From Dyella_A sp049445995 (lineage in GTDB: Bacteria; Pseudomonadota; Gammaproteobacteria; Xanthomonadales; Rhodanobacteraceae), in assembly GCF_049445995.1 (NCBI RefSeq), contig NZ_JBMSDZ010000013.1:1-64000 (forward strand): DNA of 64,000 nt. Direction: 5' to 3'. The notes below the pieces were generated by a model. It saw nothing but the letters and a program-made list of their open reading frames with translations, was not told the origin of the DNA and did no database searches. Positions within the stretch are counted from its first letter, which is position 1. The number at the start of each line of letters is the position of its first letter. A program made the translations under genes and the position numbers. Positions 62,001-64,000 of the stretch are shown piece by piece.

Positions 62001-62270
62001 GTGGGCTTCGGCGTGAATATCCAGGAGGCCAACCACGTCATCCATTTCACCCGGACATGGAACCCGGCCAAGGAAGACCAGGCGACCGACCGTGCCTATC
62101 GCATTGGCCAGCGGCGTGACGTGTACGTCTACTGCCCGACAGTGGCAGGGCCGGGCTTCGCCTCCTTCGAGGAGCGGCTCGCGGAGCGCCTGGATTACAA
62201 GAGAGATCTGTCCCGAGACATGCTGGCGGGTTCGAAAGAGCTTTCGGTCGAAGATTTCGAGGATCTTTGA
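59016..62270 (+). CDS. zorD: Zorya system ZorD, SNF2-family helicase/nuclease
   Basis: A 1084-residue protein. The first 560 residues have no simple motif assignment and are typical of ZorD. A SNF2 ATPase follows: Walker A LADDMGLGKTLQSLSLIAW (GKT about residue 614), VVCDEAQKIKNPTAF (about 728), CTGTPVENSLADLWCLFDFF and, in the C-terminal helicase lobe, KAIVFTDYRDLQRLLQRAIE and DQATDRAYRIGQRRDVYVY. ZorD degrades or unwinds phage DNA as the effector of type I Zorya. All helicase motifs look intact, so zorABCD is complete. Confidence 0.92.
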   Translation: MKWGKSKLPSETIQRAYTDDGVRFFRGADATPRWWAGDHLAPDERPLVAYLQQLVFEGAALEADDALLLPWTSVYSLLSDESHLGSVPLLALPERSDWVPRLESTGAISDPDFRIAVQGWSSAQWGETSLDRQGAVLTRSSDQWLMPEPSWKLLGLLSRFAREQASLDADQRLRAVGEIRQAAIAGRAVLDDFLDKTDIRTPDTLKLDLRRDEALGLPVIEVRPLPDGAPDNFVETFDRYGQVRGRYDLVQPGGRLTHVAPGPAVRRVLEVVKGMPARRLSAEQARMFTHNPYAVLGDDAAEALDEEQFNAARRDAGLLPARFEVVPEASTPAHVALRIPQAQGETAYEDLSLNLGQAKQWLAAAGRSRARGLPVFHWDGSELLLDQAAEHQLAQLAEWVGRSEVARMHQAAGDVLDLRAFSSRVIGFDSKVQAVPYVPHRTQGKEWLPGDDVGVVTVDHSSGEVRNHAMTPASIDELEEAIGQAKEQGLASVRLPGSDVDLPVPQAESLVDEFRELGIKSGGKTLPKPLSDPKPNQRVGLRIHHNIESLEYVETVEDLVGAVSAEDVEPPAALRPEISLLPHQAYGLAWMQQRYRNQGVGIAGCLLADDMGLGKTLQSLSLIAWAWQRSQSARPSLVVAPVSLLENWKQEVDKFLDWPDGVVLSLYGSDLALKRSGGDALDDDLRQLGVTKLLRPGFADGYRLVLTTYETLRDYELSIARQHWDIVVCDEAQKIKNPTAFVTQAAKALHANFKIACTGTPVENSLADLWCLFDFFQPGCLGALNEFTKVYRESIESRQEGHEALVERLRAMIQPWVLRRMKNEVHEGLPRKVMGQEADRTAVALQMSPAQRLAYMDAVAAYRQAKEQEGQGRSVSMLNLLHRLRMICAHPLAALRDDHERVHVKEHIAASPKLAWLLGRLAQIKARGEKAIVFTDYRDLQRLLQRAIEHHFGFRPQIINGSTAIGTSRGESRQGLIDAFQATPGFGVLILSASAVGFGVNIQEANHVIHFTRTWNPAKEDQATDRAYRIGQRRDVYVYCPTVAGPGFASFEERLAERLDYKRDLSRDMLAGSKELSVEDFEDL

Positions 62271-62369
62271 TCGAGGGAGAGTTCTGCGAAACTGGCGGCC
62301 GAGGATTGGCGCTGCGGCCAGTAAAACCTCAGCCACATCGGTCAGCAATCAAACCAGGCAGTACCTATC

Positions 62370-63854
62370 GTGATCACAGGCACCATCAAATCCCAGGTCG
62401 ACCAGATCTGGAACGCGTTCTGGAGCGGCGGCATCTCCAACCCCATGGAGGTCATCGAGCAGATGACCTACCTGCTTTTCATCAAGCGGCTGGACGAGCT
62501 GCACACGGTGCGCGAGAAAAAGGCCAATCGCCTCGGGCAGCCTATCGAGAACCTCATCTTCAACCGCAACCAGCAGAAGCTGCGCTGGTCGCACTTCAAG
62601 GATCTGGGCGATCCGGGCCTGCTGTACCACATCGTTTCGGAAGAGGTGTTCCCCTTCATCAAGAAGCTGGGCGGCACGCACGGCGAGTCCACCTATGCCA
62701 CCCACATGAAGGATGCGCGCTTCACCATCCCTACGCCCGCGCTGCTGGCAAGGGTGGTGGACATGCTCGACGCCATCCCCATGGAGGATCGCGACACCAA
62801 GGGCGACCTCTACGAGTACATGCTCGGCAAGATCGCCAGCGCCGGGCAGAACGGCCAGTTCCGCACGCCGCGCCACATCATCAAGCTGATGGTGGAGATG
62901 ATGGCGCCCAAGCCCAGCGACGTGATCTGCGACCCCGCCTGCGGCACGGCCGGTTTCCTGGTGGCGGCGGCCGAATACCTCGATCAGCATCACCGCGACG
63001 AAATCTACGCGAACAAGAAGGCCCTCAAGCGCTTCAACCACGACACCTTCCATGGCTTCGACTTCGACAGCACCATGCTGCGCGTCGGCTCCATGAACAT
63101 GCTGCTGCATGGCGTGGAAGATCCGGCCATCGAGAACCGCGACTCCCTCAGCGAAAGCCACGCCAGCGTCGAGGACCAGTTCAGCCTGATCCTGGCCAAC
63201 CCGCCGTTCGCAGGCAGCCTGGACTACGAAAGCACGGCCAAGGACTTGCAGGCCATCGTCAAGACCAAGAAGACCGAGCTGCTGTTCGTGGCGCTGTTCC
63301 TGCGCCTGCTCAAAGCCGGCGGTCGCGCGGCGGTGATCGTGCCGGACGGCGTGTTGTTCGGCTCCTCCAAGGCGCACAAGACGCTGCGCCGCCTGCTGGT
63401 GGAGGAGCACAAGCTGGACGGCATCGTCTCCATGCCCTCGGGCGTGTTCCGCCCCTATGCCGGTGTGTCCACGGCCATCCTGCTGTTCACCAAGACCAAC
63501 TCCGGCGGCACCGACCAGGTGTGGTTCTACGACATGCAGGCCGATGGCTACTCGCTGGACGACAAGCGCAACCCGCTGGATGCGGACAAGCACGAAACCA
63601 ACAACCTGCCGGACGTCCTCACCCGCTGGCAGCATCGGGACAAGGAAATCAAGCGCGCCCGCACCGAGCAGAGCTTCCTGGTGCCCAAGGCCGAAATCGC
63701 CGGCAACGACTACGACCTGTCGATCAACCGCTACAAACAGGTGGTGTACGAGGAAGTGCAGCATGCCTCGCCGCAGGTGATCCTGGCCGAACTGAAGGCG
63801 CTGGAGGCGGAGATCATGCGGGGGATGGATGAGCTGGAGGGGATGCTCAAGTGA
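62370..63854 (+). CDS. hsdM: type I restriction-modification DNA methyltransferase subunit
   Basis: A 494-residue N6-adenine methyltransferase subunit. Helical N-terminal HsdM region (FWSGGISNPMEVIEQMTYLL), SAM motif I DPACGTAGFLVAAAEYL and catalytic motif IV LILANPPFAGSLDYE with intact NPPF. VIVPDGVLFGSSKAHKTLRR follows. The start is a GTG at 62370, 99 bases after zorD. The stop overlaps hsdS (GTGA). hsdR is not seen and may lie to the right. Confidence 0.95.
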   Translation: MITGTIKSQVDQIWNAFWSGGISNPMEVIEQMTYLLFIKRLDELHTVREKKANRLGQPIENLIFNRNQQKLRWSHFKDLGDPGLLYHIVSEEVFPFIKKLGGTHGESTYATHMKDARFTIPTPALLARVVDMLDAIPMEDRDTKGDLYEYMLGKIASAGQNGQFRTPRHIIKLMVEMMAPKPSDVICDPACGTAGFLVAAAEYLDQHHRDEIYANKKALKRFNHDTFHGFDFDSTMLRVGSMNMLLHGVEDPAIENRDSLSESHASVEDQFSLILANPPFAGSLDYESTAKDLQAIVKTKKTELLFVALFLRLLKAGGRAAVIVPDGVLFGSSKAHKTLRRLLVEEHKLDGIVSMPSGVFRPYAGVSTAILLFTKTNSGGTDQVWFYDMQADGYSLDDKRNPLDADKHETNNLPDVLTRWQHRDKEIKRARTEQSFLVPKAEIAGNDYDLSINRYKQVVYEEVQHASPQVILAELKALEAEIMRGMDELEGMLK

Positions 63855-64000
63855 GCGCAAGCTCAGTTCGTTTCACCGATGCTGTCCGTGACGTATCGGG
63901 CGGCAATTTAAAGATTCCTCAGTCTGAATATCAGGCCGTCGGCTCGCTTCCCGTTGTCGATCAAGGGAAGGATTTCGTGGCCGGCTTCACGGACGACGAG
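63851..64000 (+). CDS. hsdS: type I restriction-modification specificity subunit (5' part)
   Basis: The reading frame begins with a GTG overlapping the hsdM stop and continues to the window edge: VSASSVRFTDAVRDVSGGNL, then KIPQSEYQAVGSLPVVDQGK and DFVAGFTDDE. The GSLPVVDQGK-x-F-V-x-GFTDD pattern is the start of a target-recognition domain of the HsdS family. 50 codons are visible. Confidence 0.88.
   Translation, partial: MSASSVRFTDAVRDVSGGNLKIPQSEYQAVGSLPVVDQGKDFVAGFTDDE

Overview
The window is GC-rich DNA from a gammaproteobacterium, most likely a Lysobacterales (Xanthomonadales) member of the Rhodanobacteraceae type. This placement is an inference from gene order (rluB-scpB-scpA, clpS-clpA-infA, nudJ-mnmA-hflD, serC-pheA-aroA), from chromosomal-integron attC sites and from the repeat families present. 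No 16S rRNA gene is in the window to confirm it.

Layout. 1-930: end of an integron cassette array (one complete attC, one small membrane-protein cassette, one truncated attC) followed by the 3' end of a group IIC intron. 929-26200: conserved housekeeping DNA: pseudouridine synthase and condensin subunits, a PilZ protein, acyl-CoA ligase, aconitase with a LysR neighbour, the nudJ-mnmA-hflD tRNA-modification cluster, ClpS/ClpA, IF-1, an FHA protein, serC-pheA-aroA, kdsB, uvrC, pgsA, a MerC-like protein behind a candidate Zur box, and the small ribosomal protein THX. 26262-32065: histidine utilisation genes hutI and hutF around a CLC antiporter and a GNAT-nitrilase fusion.

32388-44410: a complete type I-E CRISPR-Cas locus (cas3, cas8e, cas11, cas7, cas5, cas6e, cas1, cas2) with a 40-repeat array. 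A palindromic MITE-like element and a DUF433/DUF5615 toxin-antitoxin-like pair lie between the interference and adaptation genes, and the pair overlaps cas1. Two spacers look as if they were taken from overlapping parts of one target gene. 44551-53680: an MFS transporter, a repeat-rich inverted element, two tandem nucleotide pyrophosphatase/phosphodiesterase lipoproteins, an Ada-AraC-AlkA repair fusion, and hutU.

53837-64000: a 3'-terminal tRNA fragment (tRNA-Thr-like) probably marks the left attachment site of a genomic island. The island carries an ASCH-domain gene, a complete type I Zorya anti-phage system (zorA, zorB, zorC, zorD) and a type I restriction-modification system (hsdM, start of hsdS), and runs off the right edge. 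The second half of the window is therefore a defence-rich region with three anti-invader systems in about 32 kb. The least explained arrangements are the toxin-antitoxin-like pair overlapping cas1 inside the cas operon and the ASCH gene heading the Zorya cluster.
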